The notes: generated by a model not told the origin, from the sequence alone. A stretch of DNA of 64,000 nucleotides from Enchytraeus crypticus (GCA_905160935.1 CAJHZI010000884.1:801001-865000); one strand, 5' to 3'. Counted from the first letter of the stretch, positions 50,011-61,678 are shown. Translations and numbers: made by a program.

Positions 50011-50579
50011 GATAAAAGAAGCAAGAGACGATCCAATGAGATAAAGAAGAAGAGTAGCGATGTGGACTCACTGCCTGAACAGATCGATATCTTTGCTAGA
50101 GGTGACTTCAACTAGTGCAGCTAAACGATCGCTAATTGATTGATTGCCTGATTAACGTCTGATTGATCGCTTTGTTATCGATGCTTCAAGGCGGTCAGAT
50201 TTTAGAAACACTGAATAGTTCAGCAGCCAATAGGTAGTTAGGTAGATTGTAGTGTGTTTAACGTCAAGGTTCAGAAGCACAAGGCTTCTCTTCGTGGCGA
50301 CTCGACACACTCAAGCTACCGTCCAAAGATTAATGTAACAGTAAGTTACTGGTTGTAATTTCGCAGTTCCTTCTAAAATTAGAGCCAATAAGAAAGCCAA
50401 TAAGAACCCTGACTGAGCTCTAGAAGGTGAGGAAGGGGGGGGGGAGTTGATTTTGCAGTAATAAAAAAAGAAATAATTTTTATGAAAAACATTGAAAAAT
50501 GTGAAATAATTTTTATGAAAAATGTGAAATAATTTAACGAATCATTTTCATCCTCTTTATGATTTTTCTAGAGAGAGGT

Positions 50580-50714
50580 AAAAAAGCTGGTAAAGCTAAT
50601 TTTAACGTCATTTTCCTCACTCGAAAGCGATATCAATGACGGGAGAGCCTAGGATTTGAACCCCGCACATACTGATACGCGGTAGAGTATCTTACCGACT
50701 TCGCCACTGGTGGG
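50580..50714 (-). repeat. SINE-A copy (reverse)
   Basis: AAAAAGCTGGTAAAGCTAAT, CACTCGAAAGCGATATCAAT, GAGCCTAGGATTTGAACCCC, GTATCTTACCGACTTCGCCA. The 5' end GGCTGG is lost. Confidence 0.88.
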
Positions 50715-50924
50715 CCATGCCTCACGAGCTGATAGAAATTTGTGTTTTGGATATTTCTGGCTCGTGGTTGCAAGAACGATGTAATATACGTTGTATGCTG
50801 CACTAGAGAGGCGTCAGATGTGTGTTTATGACTTACTATCGGTCGTCTTCTCCTCATAACGTCTCTGAACAACCTGCCGCGGCTTTAAATTCGTTATGAA
50901 AACTTTGATTAAGCAATTATAAAT

Positions 50925-51010
50925 AAGACAACATCAGGCAACATCAGGCAACATCAGACAACATCAGACAACATCAGACAACATCAGACAACATCAGACA
51001 ACATGTGGGC
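50925..51010. repeat. 10-bp minisatellite (GACAACATCA)
   Basis: Eight units, the last partly degraded, directly before the 18-bp array. Confidence 0.95.
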
Positions 51011-51104
51011 AATGCTGTAGAATATAAGACAACAAAGACATTAGACAACGTATGGCAACACTAGCGAACATAAGACAGCATGTGGAGCATAACAAGCTTG
51101 TACT

Positions 51105-51612
51105 TCACTACAGGCTTGTACCTCACTACAGGCTTGTACCTCACTACAGGCTTGTACCTCACTACAGGCTTGTACCTCACTACAGGCTTGTATCTCACTA
51201 CAGGCTTGTACCTCACTACATGCTTGTACCTCACTACAGGCTTGTACCTCACTACATGCTTGTACCTCACTACAGGCTTGTACCTCACTACATGCGTGTA
51301 CCTCACTACAGGCTTGTACCTCACTACATTCTTGTACCTCACTACAGGCTTTTACCTCACTACAGGCTTGTACCTCACTACAGGCTTGTACCTCACTACA
51401 GGCTTGTATCTCACTACAGGCTTGTACCTCACTACATGCTTGTACCTCACTACAGGCTTGTACCTCACTACATGCTTGTACCTCACTACAGGCTTGTACC
51501 TCACTACATGCGTGTACCTCACTACAGGCTTGTACCTCACTACATTCTTGTACCTCACTACAGGCTTGTACCTCACTACAGGCTTGTACCTCACTACAGG
51601 CTTGTACCTCAG
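51105..51612. repeat. 18-bp minisatellite with 216-bp higher-order unit
   Basis: About 28 copies of CTTGTACCTCACTACAGG. Variants CTTGTATCTC, ACATGC, GCGTGT and ACATTC recur in the same order 216 bp apart (for example CTTGTATC at 51187 and 51403, TGC at 51221 and 51437). The 18-bp period leaves several frames open on both strands (GLYLTT, RLVPHY, VVRYKP). These are repeat artefacts. Confidence 0.97.
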
Positions 51613-51957
51613 TGCTACACTACAGTCCACAGCTCGCACTCAGCGAGAAGCTGGTTCTACTACACAAGTTTTCTAATCAATGTCTGTAACATTGCGTCAC
51701 TTTGTCTGTCGAATCATTCTACTGAATATTTCTTGCAGTAGAATGAGATTATTGGTTCAATTAAACTTAATTATTGAGTTATTAAATTGTATTATTGAGT
51801 AAATAAAATATCTTTAAGAGTTACTATTGCAAATAGTAAACGTAATTGACTATTTCATTAAACATCTTAGAGATATCAATATATTTATTATAAAAAGGAA
51901 GTCTATGTTTAGACATCGTTTATTCGTTCTATTCAATATGAACAGTGAGAGAAGTAA

Positions 51958-52088
51958 AAAAGTTAATGTTAACGTCAGTTTTCTCACTCGAAAACGATGT
52001 CAGTGACGTGCGAGTCCAGAATTTGAACCCCGCACATACTGATCCGCGATAGAATATCTTATCGACATCGCCACTGGCTCCAGCCAAT
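51958..52088 (-). repeat. SINE-A copy (reverse)
   Basis: AAAAAGTTAATGTTAACGTC, CACTCGAAAACGATGTCAGT, CCAGAATTTGAACCCCGCAC, GACATCGCCACTGGCTCCAG. Confidence 0.9.
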
Positions 52089-52599
52089 GCTATAGTGTTC
52101 GGAATATACTACGATGTAACTTGTTATACACTATGTGTATCTCTGGAATGCTGATCACAGTTTGTTTGGAATGTGAGATATGCGGGAGAAATCTAGAGCT
52201 TGCGAAATCTAATAGGTTTTAATAAAACTACAGAAGATGAAATTATCGTGAAAACTAAATGAGTTTAGCCAAGCAATCTCTGCTTTGAGCAGACACTGCC
52301 TGAAGATGAAGTGACGCTAATCTTATCGCTATGACACAGTGTCTAAAAACTTCAAACAATAGCGAAGCTGGCTCAGAATGTCTGGCACTAATTAAAACAA
52401 TGTTAGGTGATAAACATTTCGTGATCTCCCGTGCATTGATTCATCGTGCCTATACCGCTTATGTTACTGCGTTTGTAGCCATTCAGCGGTCGTTCACTTT
52501 TGTCGAGAAATAATGGATTTAAATAGAAATTAATTAATTACTCAATTTCTTGATTAATTAATTAATTTCTTATTTTATTTCTTAATTTCTGCTTGGGAT

Positions 52600-52970
52600 G
52601 CAGGAAAAAGAGGCAGGGGCAGGCCGAGATTAGGTATGTTATATGATTTAAAGACCCACTCATGAAGAGGAAAGCAGAGGACAGAGTAGAGTGGAGGACT
52701 ATATATCATGAAGTTTTAAATGACAGATCCTGAGGTGAATTGAACCCTCGTGGGTTCGAATCCAGGCCGCGCTGATCTGAGGGTAAAATTTCGGACATTC
52801 ACTAGACTGGATACACGGAAAATTGAATAAATTACCTAACTGTTTAAACGTGTGGTATTAAAAAGTGATAGATATCAACGTAGTTGATCATTTCACTATA
52901 ATGCGTGTTTACTTTTTTATGGGCCTGCCAGTAGGCAGTGCACTAAGAGAGAGAGAGAGAGAGTTTCTTG
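52600..52970 (+). mobile_element. LINE-1 3' end interrupted by a SINE-B (52705-52917)
   Basis: The left LINE part reads GGAAAAAGAGGCAGGGGCAG, GATTAGGTATGTTATATGAT, AGAGTGGAGGACTATATATC. The right part resumes GGGCCTGCCAGTAGGCAGTG + CACTAAGAGAGAGAG. Between them is a SINE-B starting ATGAAGTTTTAAATGACAG with B-box GGGTTCGAATCCAGG and ending GTTTACTTTTTTAT. The SINE is therefore younger than this LINE copy. Confidence 0.85.
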
Positions 52971-53019
52971 ATTGTAATTAATTAAACACTTGATTACTTG
53001 GTAATTTAAATCTTTGGTG

Positions 53020-53090
53020 ATCCGGTAACATGATGGTAAGGAGTCCGGGTACTGAAGCGGGATTCATGTCCAATGCTCACTCCCTCCCTT
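53020..53090 (+). repeat. tRNA-like remnant
   Basis: GTGATCCGGTAACATGATGG and, about 35 bp on, GCGGGATTCATGTCCAATGC. A weak A/B-box pair, with no clean cloverleaf. Confidence 0.3.
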
Positions 53091-53294
53091 GTGGCATGCT
53101 TGCAGCTTCTTTAGATTTCTCAGTATCTAAAATTGTGCAGAGCTGAGTAGAAAAAAGAAAAAAAATTCTTGAATACTTGTTTTCATTAATTTTATGATTT
53201 AAAGAAAATTATTATATAAGGGATTTCTCGCTTTGTTTCTGAGACGCTGAAGCACATACCAAACGTTAATTGAACAGTAAGAAGCGACTAAACA

Positions 53295-53512
53295 TGAGCT
53301 GAGGAAGGAAACGAGAAATCACCTCGGAAGCCATATTTTCCAAACTAAGGGTTACATAAGGTATAATCTCATAAGGGTTACATATAGGGATTAATTCACT
53401 TTGAAGTAGGTATTCAATCCATTTTACGAAGGGATTAAGCTGTCGACTGATGGGGGTTTCTTTACGTAAATATGTACCTTAGGCATGTCACTTCGCAGAC
53501 CAGACAGAAGAA
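53295..53512 (+). mobile_element. Family D dispersed repeat
   Basis: GAGGAAGGAAACGAGAAATC, ACCTCGGAAGCCATATTTTC, ACATAAGGTATAATC, ATATGTACCTTAGGCATGTC, GACCAGACAGAAGAAATTC. Confidence 0.68.
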
Positions 53513-53821
53513 ATTCGAAGCGTATTGTAAAAGTAATGCAGTTTAATTCTGCAGTTTAATTAGCTTATAAGACGATTTATTCTGTGACAAATTTTTATTT
53601 TAGATGCTGGATCTTGTAAAAATGAAACTGGCTCTGAAACTATTAAAATTTTTCCTGGCTGCCACATGTAGATATATGTTGCTATTTGTGTACTTTTTTC
53701 TCACTCTTAAATCCACTCTTTTCTTCGACATGTAGACAAAAATCAACAATTGCACAGTTGCAGCTTTTCAGAATAACTTCTACACTTGTCAAAATTTGTT
53801 TCTTATTCCATCGTCTTACGT

Positions 53822-53922
53822 ATATTCCTGTAAATCACTGCATCAATCAGATAAATCAAGTAATCAAGCAATCAGTCAATCAATCGATCAATCAATCGAT
53901 CAATCAATCAATCAAGCTGCTG
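53822..53922 (+). repeat. TCAA-rich dispersed element (second copy)
   Basis: TATTCCTGTAAATCACTGCA + TCAATCAGATAAATCAAGTA + ATCAAGCAATCAGTCAATC, then (ATCA)n and AAGCTG. Matches 47587-47692 over about 100 bp. Confidence 0.88.
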
Positions 53923-54024
53923 AACTTTAATTTAATTTAATGACTGAACTCAGTCCATGATGATCTTATAGTGAATTCTCTTCTCCAAACTCATATCAAA
54001 GACCAGGTCAAGAAAGTTCTATAG

Positions 54025-54215
54025 ATAACCTTCTCTCCCTCTCTCTCTCTTTCCTACAATTGTTATGAAAGGTGGCAAGTTCAAGGTGCATTTTCATACT
54101 TAGAGTCCGTTTGTACGCACAGTGAGAATACATTCATTGATCAATAACTCAATTACTACTTATTAACTCAGAACATGGCTTCTGAGGTGGTGCATCATTG
54201 CCTTATTCAATCTAT
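54025..54215 (-). mobile_element. Family D dispersed repeat (reverse) with (CT)n end
   Basis: TCTCTCCCTCTCTCTCTCTT, AGGTGGCAAGTTCAAGGTGC, ATTTTCATACTTAGAGTCCG, ATGGCTTCTGAGGTGG. Confidence 0.65.
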
Positions 54216-54699
54216 ACTTAGTTTCCTCTTACAGAATATGAAATGTAAGGTTTGTTTATCATACACTGGTTTGGAAATAACTATGGGTAAACGATAGCGT
54301 TCTACAAGTTACTTATACTCAGCCGATTGATCGTATGTCGATATAATATCTCAGTAAAGTTCAATGACGGAATAGCATGCTGGCGATTTTACTGAAAATC
54401 AGATTTGAAAGGAATCTGATGACATTTAATGTGCAAACATAATCGTCCAGCCCTCTTGAATGGACTGTCCAAATTTAATTTCTTCTTTCGTAGCTCGCGT
54501 GACTTTAGGCAGTGGTTGAGTAGAGAGCGTGACGGGTACGCTGAAAGTTGACGGAGGTTCGATGTTTGACCGTCAAATGATTCCAATCAACCCCTACAGT
54601 TCGGCACGACTTGTACATAAACGTTAGATCATGCGGAAAATGTCGTAATGGAGGCATTAGTATAGTAGACATGTCAGTTGACAAAGAAATTGAAGACGC

Positions 54700-54842
54700 T
54701 ACAATAGAAACAGTTAGAGTGCTACTGTCGTCAATGACAATATCGAGCCTTATTGGACCTGATTCAAGCCAACGATATAATAGGAAATGGGTTCAAAAGC
54801 GGTGCCAAACGCCAATATCCAGGAAATTAGTTAAAAAATAGG
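54700..54842 (-). mobile_element. LINE-2 3' tail (reverse)
   Basis: GTTAGAGTGCTACTGTCGTC + AATGACAATATCGAGCC, then GATTCAAGCCAACG and CAATATCCAGGAAATTAG. Diverged. Confidence 0.6.
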
Positions 54843-55360
54843 GAAGTTAAGAATAGGAAATTTACGTTCTGACAGTAACATACCAGCGTCGGATATGAAA
54901 GAACAAACAGCATATTGAAGATTTTGTTTTTTAATGACATATTTTCAATATATCATCAGCATATTGAAAATTTACATAATATATAGTTTTTTCAGATTAC
55001 TTAAGGTATCTATGAAATTTAAATAATTTCGACTGTTTGAGAAATCCAGATAAATTTAATAGAAATTCTTTACGTTTTAACTGGGTTTAGCGCATAAATA
55101 TAATTAAGTTTGTAATTATTGTAGACAAAATTAAAAATTAAATTTAGATGCAGCAAATGCGATTGTTCATCTTTCAGACAAACTTAATTATAATTAATGA
55201 CAGATCGATTAAGCAAAACGGAAAAGAAGTCTACTAATGATGGAGATTATTAGGGTTCCCTATGACATTTAATTTTAACTGAGAGATTGAGGACTTCAAC
55301 TAGTAAACGAAGAACTAAGAAATCTCTAATTTTTGGATCCACTGATAAAATTAGTTAATA
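54843..55360. other. AT-rich intergenic, nothing assigned
   Basis: No frame and no known repeat. CATATTGAA-containing short repeats near 54910-54970. Confidence 0.45.
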
Positions 55361-55364
55361 TGAA

Positions 55365-55562
55365 CTAGTTAATGTTAATATAAAGCTAGTCAATACAAAA
55401 CTAGCTAATATCAAACCAAACCAGTTAATATAAAACTAGCTAATATAAAACTAGCTAATATAAAATTAGTTAATATAAAACTAGTCAATATAAACTACTT
55501 AATTTAAAACTACATGTTGTTAATATAAAACTAGTTGATATTGAATTATTCAATATAGAACT
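55365..55562. repeat. Short AT minisatellite (TAATATAAAACTAG)
   Basis: About 14-bp imperfect units CTAGCTAATATAAAA, with CTAGTCAATACAAAA and similar variants. Confidence 0.88.
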
Positions 55563-55899
55563 TGTATGATATTTGCTGGAGTAACTTTACGCTGAAATAG
55601 AGACAAGATTCAGAGTGATCTAAGACACCCAGCAGGACATCAGAACTTTGTATAATATCATGTCGTTAGATCCTTCGTGTCACGAAACTGTTTCACTTGA
55701 AGAAACTCTCAGACTTTAGGCGAGTAAATCCAAAATCTCTGCAAGAAAACCTATTCAACCATCGGTAAGTGGTTTTGATATCTTCATTTGTCTGCTCAGA
55801 GCGCCCTGACGATGTGTAGTTATAACTTAAAGACAGTGATAAGTTGTTTGTCGTGTTAATTCCAGTTACTTCTGAATATAACAACAGTAATAGCACTTT

Positions 55900-56415
55900 T
55901 CATAAGAGGCGATTAAGCACTGTATGAGGAAGGCCAAGGGAAATAACCTCAAAATTATTATTGCTCGAAAAATAGTGGAATTATTATTATTTCATGAATC
56001 CACGGATCCATGGGTTCATGTAATATGAAGCACTTGAAATTTGTCACTTAAAGCTGCTATGTTTTAGCAAATCTATTCTGAGTTTAACTGAAGAAATAAA
56101 AATAAACCACCACAAAAATTGCATGTGCTTAGTAAGAATAAAATCTATAAACTGTGAGGAAGTCAATGGAAAGTTACCTCAGATGTGATCGCTCAAGCTG
56201 CAGGCTGAGGTTATTATAAATATCCTGTGCTGAGGTCAACTTGTTTAATGACTTTCTTATTTATGAGGGTAACATATTTTTAATTATTAAATGCAGTGTC
56301 AATCTGCTACTTGGCCGTATGCTAGAGAGAGGGAGAGAGAGAGAGAGAGAGAGAGGGAGATAGAGAGTGAGAGAGAGAGAGAGAAAGAAACACAGAGAGA
56401 GATGGAGAGAAAGAG
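55900..56415 (+). mobile_element. Two degraded family D pieces followed by (GA)n
   Basis: ATAAGAGGCGATTAAGCACT + GTATGAGGAAGGCCAAGGGA (55902-55960). GTGAGGAAGTCAATGGAAAG + TTACCTCAGATGTGATCGC … TGCTACTTGGCCGTATGC (56155-56325). GA repeats then run to 56415. Confidence 0.5.
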
Positions 56416-56754
56416 AGCCAACTCAATAACTATCCACGCTCTATGGATATGAGAATATAAAGTAGAACAAATTGTGATTTATGGAATCCAGCAAATCACG
56501 GACTGTTTATATAAAAGACTCGTTTTGCTTTATTGTATTCAAAATGGCACATTTGTTATCTTTTGATGTATGGGGATGTAAAATCAGTTTATTCTACAGT
56601 TACCTCATGGAATGAGTTAATGTAACACAGAAATGTTCAAGCGAATTATATGGGTGATAGGTGAAATATGTATGCTTTAAATTAAAAACTTAGTTCTGTT
56701 AAATATTTTATTCATGTAATATTATTGGGGTATTTAATCTACATAGGATTGTAA

Positions 56755-56895
56755 AAGATAGCGTCAGTCAGTTTTCTCTCTCGAAAGCGATGTCAGTGAT
56801 GGGAGAGCTCAGGATTTGAACCCCGCATATACTGATCCGCGGTCGAGTATCTTACCGACAGAGCCATCCAGGAGCCAATGGCGATGTCGGTAAAA
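56755..56895 (-). repeat. SINE-A copy (reverse)
   Basis: TCTCGAAAGCGATGTCAGTG, GCTCAGGATTTGAACCCCGC, GATCCGCGGTCGAGTATCTT. At the end, AGGAGCCAATGGCGATGTCG + GTAAAAA (56870-56897) looks like the head of a second, forward copy. Confidence 0.85.
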
Positions 56896-56924
56896 AAGAT
56901 AATATCTCTAACTCTCACACACAC

Positions 56925-56972
56925 TCTCTTTCTCTCTCACTCTCTCTCTCTCTCTCTCTCTCTCTCATTCAC
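56925..56972. repeat. (CT)n with (AC)n start
   Basis: CTCACACACACTCTCTTTCT, then CT repeats. Confidence 0.94.
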
Positions 56973-57770
56973 TTATCCACACGTTTTTGATCCTTTCCAA
57001 TGATTGGCTGCACATAAGTCCACCTTTATAGCATTACAAACTACTTAAGTCATGCAGCTCGTTTGAATGAAGTGTCAATTTCCTTTAAAATAATTATTAC
57101 AATTCATGAACTTCGTACTCTACAATAAACAGATTGCCTCTGTTAAAAATGTGGTAATCTACTGTACGTGCGGTAAGTTGTCGATGATGTAAATATATTG
57201 AAGCTTTCCTGGCGTAGTCCAGCTATTACAAGCCTAAACGAGACGTTGAAATCTTAATATAAACATTAAATTCTGTTCAATTGTTTACTTTTGTAATAGA
57301 TTAGCAGCAGCTTAATGCTGAAATCTATTTTCATTATTTTTGATTTGTGCTGTTGTGCTGATTGTAGATTTTCAGTGCAGCCAGACTGTCATTACTCTAA
57401 ACTTCTGCTCTATTCCCCTGTATCATCATACTTTACATCAATTATTCTCTTCATAAAACATTAAGTAATAATTTTGTTAGATTTTGTAATATTACAAAAA
57501 TCTAGGATTAAAGATTTTGCAATAGATTGAAATGCAGTATATGTAAGGTTTTCAAACCGCGAATAAGAGTTAAAAAGAGTTAAATTATGTTATAAGAGTT
57601 TCAAATCAAAGGCTCGATCGCATATTACTAATAACATTGCAATAGATTATACCATAAGTTAAGCATTTAATCTTCTTAATGTCTAGAATTATAAAAATTG
57701 CGCTTGTTCTGTGACTGTCGTCTACGTAAATTAATATTTGAGATGTAACCGGTAAATTTGAAGTTTCAAT
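56973..57770. other. Intergenic, AT-rich, nothing assigned
   Basis: No long frame except the minus 57606-57848, which has no motif I recognise. Confidence 0.4.
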
Positions 57771-57829
57771 GGAATATGGCTCAACACTGCAATGTGTGTC
57801 TCCACTTAATTCCGTTGAAATGATCTTGT

Positions 57830-58030
57830 GTTTGAGCAGCAGGTCCAATAGTTCATCCGGTCCTAGGAGACCAGGATCGCCGATTAAGTCCCAAATCCCT
57901 CTTCATTGGACTCCTGGAAGGTTCTGCGTTGTTGGATTTCCTCTAAGATGTGTCACGGATTTGTTAGTAGATGCGGCAGAGCTTATGCAAAGGCTTTTAA
58001 TTTTTTTATCGACAAAGTGTTAGTTAATAA

Positions 58031-58062
<32 letters not shown>

Positions 58063-58205
58063 ATAATAATAATAATAATAATAATAATATTAATAATAAT
58101 AATAATAATTATTATTATTATTATAATTATTATTATAATAAATAATAATAATAATAATAATGGTTTAACCTCCGTTTCCTCATCCAGGGATGATGTCAGG
58201 GAAGC
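57830..58205. repeat. Unassigned repeat-like segment with (ACT)n-(AAT)n and tail-E (reverse)
   Basis: 57840-58020 has two overlapping open frames but no known domain. Then (ACT)n at 58032-58062, (AAT)n to about 58162, and tail-E reversed: AATGGTTTAACCTCCGTTTC + CTCATCCAGGGATGATGTCA. Confidence 0.6.
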
Positions 58206-58289
58206 CCATTAGTTGTACAATTGAATGGTTTATGTTTTACTTTGCTATTAGTGTATGTTTGATAACCCGAATAAACACACTCTCTTGCT

Positions 58290-58385
58290 ACCATGGTTAA
58301 TTCACACATGATTAATTCACACATGATTAATTCACACATGATTAATTCACACATGATTAATTCACACATGATTAATTCACACAAG
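58290..58385. repeat. 15-bp minisatellite (ATGATTAATTCACAC)
   Basis: Six units, reading MINSH in one frame and CELIM on the other strand. Not coding. Confidence 0.95.
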
Positions 58386-58679
58386 GTTATTCTAAGCATG
58401 GTTCTTTCTTTATTGTTTATTTCTAAACATGGTTTATTTTTAAGATGCCATAATCTCACAAAAATTTCATTTGGTTATTTCTCAACGTGACTTTTTAAAA
58501 TTAAAAATTGTTATTTTGGATATGGTTCTTATTTGTATTGCAATTTCTCAGTTTACTTTTCTTTCTATTTTTATTTGTTTCATTTTTTGGTTCTTTCGCT
58601 TCACTTCAATTAAGAAATATTTATTTTTTCGTTCTTTCTCGGTTATGTTCTAAATCAAAATATGAACAGTTTTAGACGG

Positions 58680-58965
58680 TATTTAATAGCATTCGACAGT
58701 GCTAAATCAGTATCACCTCGAAAAATATCCTAGCTAGGCCTGAATGCATACAACAGTGCCAAATCAGTACTATATCCTCCACAACTGTCTAAATATACCT
58801 AAATACATACCACAATGTCAAATTAGTATCATCTTCAAAAATATCCTAACCAGGCCTGAATGTATACAACAGTGCCAAACCTGTATTACGTCCTCCACAA
58901 GTGTCGAAATAGTTCTAAATACAAACAATAATGCCAAATCAGTACTACATCCTCCACAAGTGTGC
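58680..58965. repeat. ~58-60-bp tandem repeat, alternating A/B units
   Basis: Units contain ACAGTGCCAAATCAGTACTA. Those starting at about 58681 and 58801 end AAAAATATCCTAACCAGGCC, and those at about 58741 and 58858 end CCACAACTGTCTAAATA. The basic higher unit is therefore a dimer of about 117-120 bp. Confidence 0.88.
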
Positions 58966-59290
58966 CCCGGGATCCACAAGGGCGCAGGTGCAAGCGGTTA
59001 CGGTGACCTGAACTGTGAAGGTAAACTTTGGAGGTTCTCTGCTGGGAATTTAACCATATTCTCTCTTTGTGTTGTCTCCATAATCACTCTGCTCACAATT
59101 CAAACTCTTAGCGCAATCTCTCCCTCAATATTTACCAGGGCTTTTAACATTTTAAAACGTCACTTACTGAAATTAACAGGACTGTTCGACGTCAACCGTT
59201 CGTCCAGTCTGGAGATTAATGCTCTGATACATTCTCTCGGTAGAGCTCAGTCTGCTCCCACGAGATCTGATCAGCAGTATTTATAAATGA
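58966..59290 (+). other. Unassigned open frame downstream of a tandem repeat
   Basis: The end of frame 58744-59286 leaves the repeat and reads on for about 100 codons, with a hydrophobic stretch (LTIFSLCVVSIITLLTIQTL) and a Ser/Arg tail to TAA. I recognise no family. The start codon lies in repeat sequence, so a real gene is doubtful. An exon remains possible. Confidence 0.2.
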
Positions 59291-59454
59291 AGATTTAATA
59301 TTTAGACGACACTTCAATCAAGACTGAATTTAAAAAATTGCAGCACTTCGGCATATTCAAAAAATACTGGACAAAAGTGAATATTGAGGAATATTTACTC
59401 AGTTGTCTGTTGGTTTGTTTAAAAAATGCCTGATAACGTATTATTGAAAGGTAC

Positions 59455-59518
59455 CAGTATCTGAGTTTTGAACACCTCTCTCTTGGTTCTGAGGCGAGCA
59501 CTCTAACCAATGCACAAT
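59455..59518 (-). repeat. tRNA-derived SINE head (reverse), SINE-C-like
   Basis: Minus strand: TTGTGCATTGGTTAGAGTGC (A-box GTGCATTGG), TCGCCTCAGAACC, then GGTGTTCAAAACTCAG (B-box-like). Confidence 0.5.
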
Positions 59519-60410
59519 ATGAATTCCTTTCTTAGCCGAGTGCGAAGCTTCTAGTTCAGGATTATGAGATTTATATTATCACAGATTTATGGTTGACTTG
59601 CAAGGTTAATAAACATAAATCATGTTAGCACATAATGCACCTCCATCTGTGCTTTATGGATATTCTGCGATAAGAATTATTTGATGTTTGAATGGTTAAG
59701 TGAACTCCTTGCTTCACAATTAAGCTAATTCTCTTTATTTCACAGCAGATATTTCTAATAATTATTGCCTTTAGTAACTTTATTAAACTGTGATAAGTGA
59801 TCAATGTGATAATAGAAAATAAATTATGACAATTAAGCTAATGAACATTAAGATCGTAATTTCTATACTTAATCGGCATAAGTTACAAGTGATAAGCTGT
59901 CATATTAAATCATATCTTTAATAAATCACCGATGTGCTCCTCATTGAGCGAAGTAGAATATCGGACTAGCCGTACGAGCATTACTGTTATACATCGACGC
60001 TTGAGAAATTTAACGTTCGTTCCTGTGCCGAGTGATGATGTCTGAGAGATCTATCTTACTCAAATTGTCGCGAGGCGGACCTGGGATTGATTAAACGTCA
60101 CAGCTGAGATCCCATCTGACAGGAAGTCCTGGATAGAAAGGTCAACCAAAGTCATCCGCAGAAATTTCTGTTAAAATTTTAGCGGTGGTAATATTTTCGA
60201 CCTTCCTTTTAATTGTTACAGAAAATAATCTGCCGTATTTTTATTCACAAGTTTGTAGCAGCTAGGATAAATCAGCCTTACTAACCCTAACCTAAACATC
60301 AAGTCTTTCGTCGGAATTTGCATAACCCGATATTCTAAAATGAATTTTCAAAACTTAAATACTGAAATGTATATATATAAAATTATTGTATGAAGGATGT
60401 TTCTTGGGTT
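59519..60410. other. Intergenic, nothing assigned
   Basis: AT-rich unique sequence with no long frame. A TTTAACGTTCGTTCCTG stretch at 60009 faintly resembles tail-E. Confidence 0.4.
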
Positions 60411-60665
60411 TCTTATAGAGATTGCATGATGATAGTTATGCCAAGACTGCAATTGGTCGGAAGCCAAACCAAGGAAAAGGGAAAAGAGGAAGACATAGGA
60501 GTACTTGGTTCAACACGATAAACTAAGATTTGAGAACATTGAGCATTTCATGCGAAGAAGCTGTGAGGGTTGCTGAAGACAGAAAAGAATGGAGGAATGT
60601 TGCCGCCCGATGTTCTTTTCAGAACGCAAGTAACTGATGATGATGAAATACAATAAATATAAAAT
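60410..60665 (+). mobile_element. Non-LTR 3' end, different family
   Basis: Reads GKGKRGRHRSTWF, with stops, then SCEEAVRVAEDRKEWRNVAA + RCSFQNASN and a stop, followed by (GAT)n. The AEDRKEWRN…A block is the same post-RT motif as LINE-1, but the nucleotide sequence differs and there is no GA tail. Degenerate. Confidence 0.65.
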
Positions 60666-61139
60666 GTCATTTAAAGAAATTTTTGCAGTCATAAACTAAA
60701 ATCTAAAGATTGTCGTAAAGGTGTGAAACTGAAGCAGATACAAGTAGAAACAGCGAAGTAACTTTTAGTAATAAAATAAAATAAAATTAGCGTTGCCTTC
60801 TATATATGCCAAAAAATCAAACTATGTCAAGTACTGAGAGAGTGGGACCTCCTAATCGCCCTGATCTGATAACTTTTCTCATATCTCTACACAAGTCTAA
60901 GATAAATTATGACTAGTGAAACGCCTAAGATATACATTTGATGTCATATGTATTATGACCAGTGAAACGCTTGTCATTGTAGTAGGAGCACGTTAATCTT
61001 AGAGCAGCGACTCTTAGCTCTGAGCTACGCAAGAATGGATTTAGAATCTTAGCTCAAGACGTGTTGTACTTTCTGCTTGTCATATCAAATCAACCTTTTA
61101 ATTGCGATCCATTGCTTTTGTTAGAGTAAACAGTAGATT

Positions 61140-61173
61140 TCTGTCTTTCTCTCTCTCTATCTCTCTCTAACTT

Positions 61174-61272
<99 letters not shown>

Positions 61273-61273
61273 A
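61140..61273. repeat. (CT)n microsatellite
   Basis: About 130 bp of CT with TTT and AT breaks. A run of about 20 A follows at 61410-61428. Confidence 0.97.
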
Positions 61274-61678
61274 GGTATCTCAACTGCAGCTAACTTTGAT
61301 TTATGACTTCGTTAGTCAAGAGAAGAAATCTGAAAAAAGATCTGCCGCATGATGAGAAATGAGACCATTCAGACGGAGAAGTTTTGTTTATAATCTCTAC
61401 GCAAAAGCGAAAAAAAAAAAAAAAAAATGCATGAAGATCAAATAACACTGTCTATTGAAACAAAATCACTTACAGAAAATTGATAATAAATAAAAAGTAA
61501 TCATATTAATCAATCGACTACTATTTTACAATAAAAACTTTAGAAAAAGAATTCATGGTGATAAATGATGCCATCCCAGATTTACGCCTTTGAAATGCGT
61601 AACCTGTAATAATGCTTTTTAATAATAATTATTATAATTTGTTAGTGATACTTTTTGATCGTGTAAGACTGAGAGGTT

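Noticed and set aside
51052-51741. 229-residue repeat protein (RLVPHY) and companions on both strands
   Set aside because: An 18-bp tandem repeat keeps many frames open. There is no signal peptide, no conserved flank and equal openness on both strands.
57906-58145. Asn/Thr/Tyr-rich protein
   Set aside because: Most of it is (ACT)n and (AAT)n repeat. The short unique head has no recognised domain.
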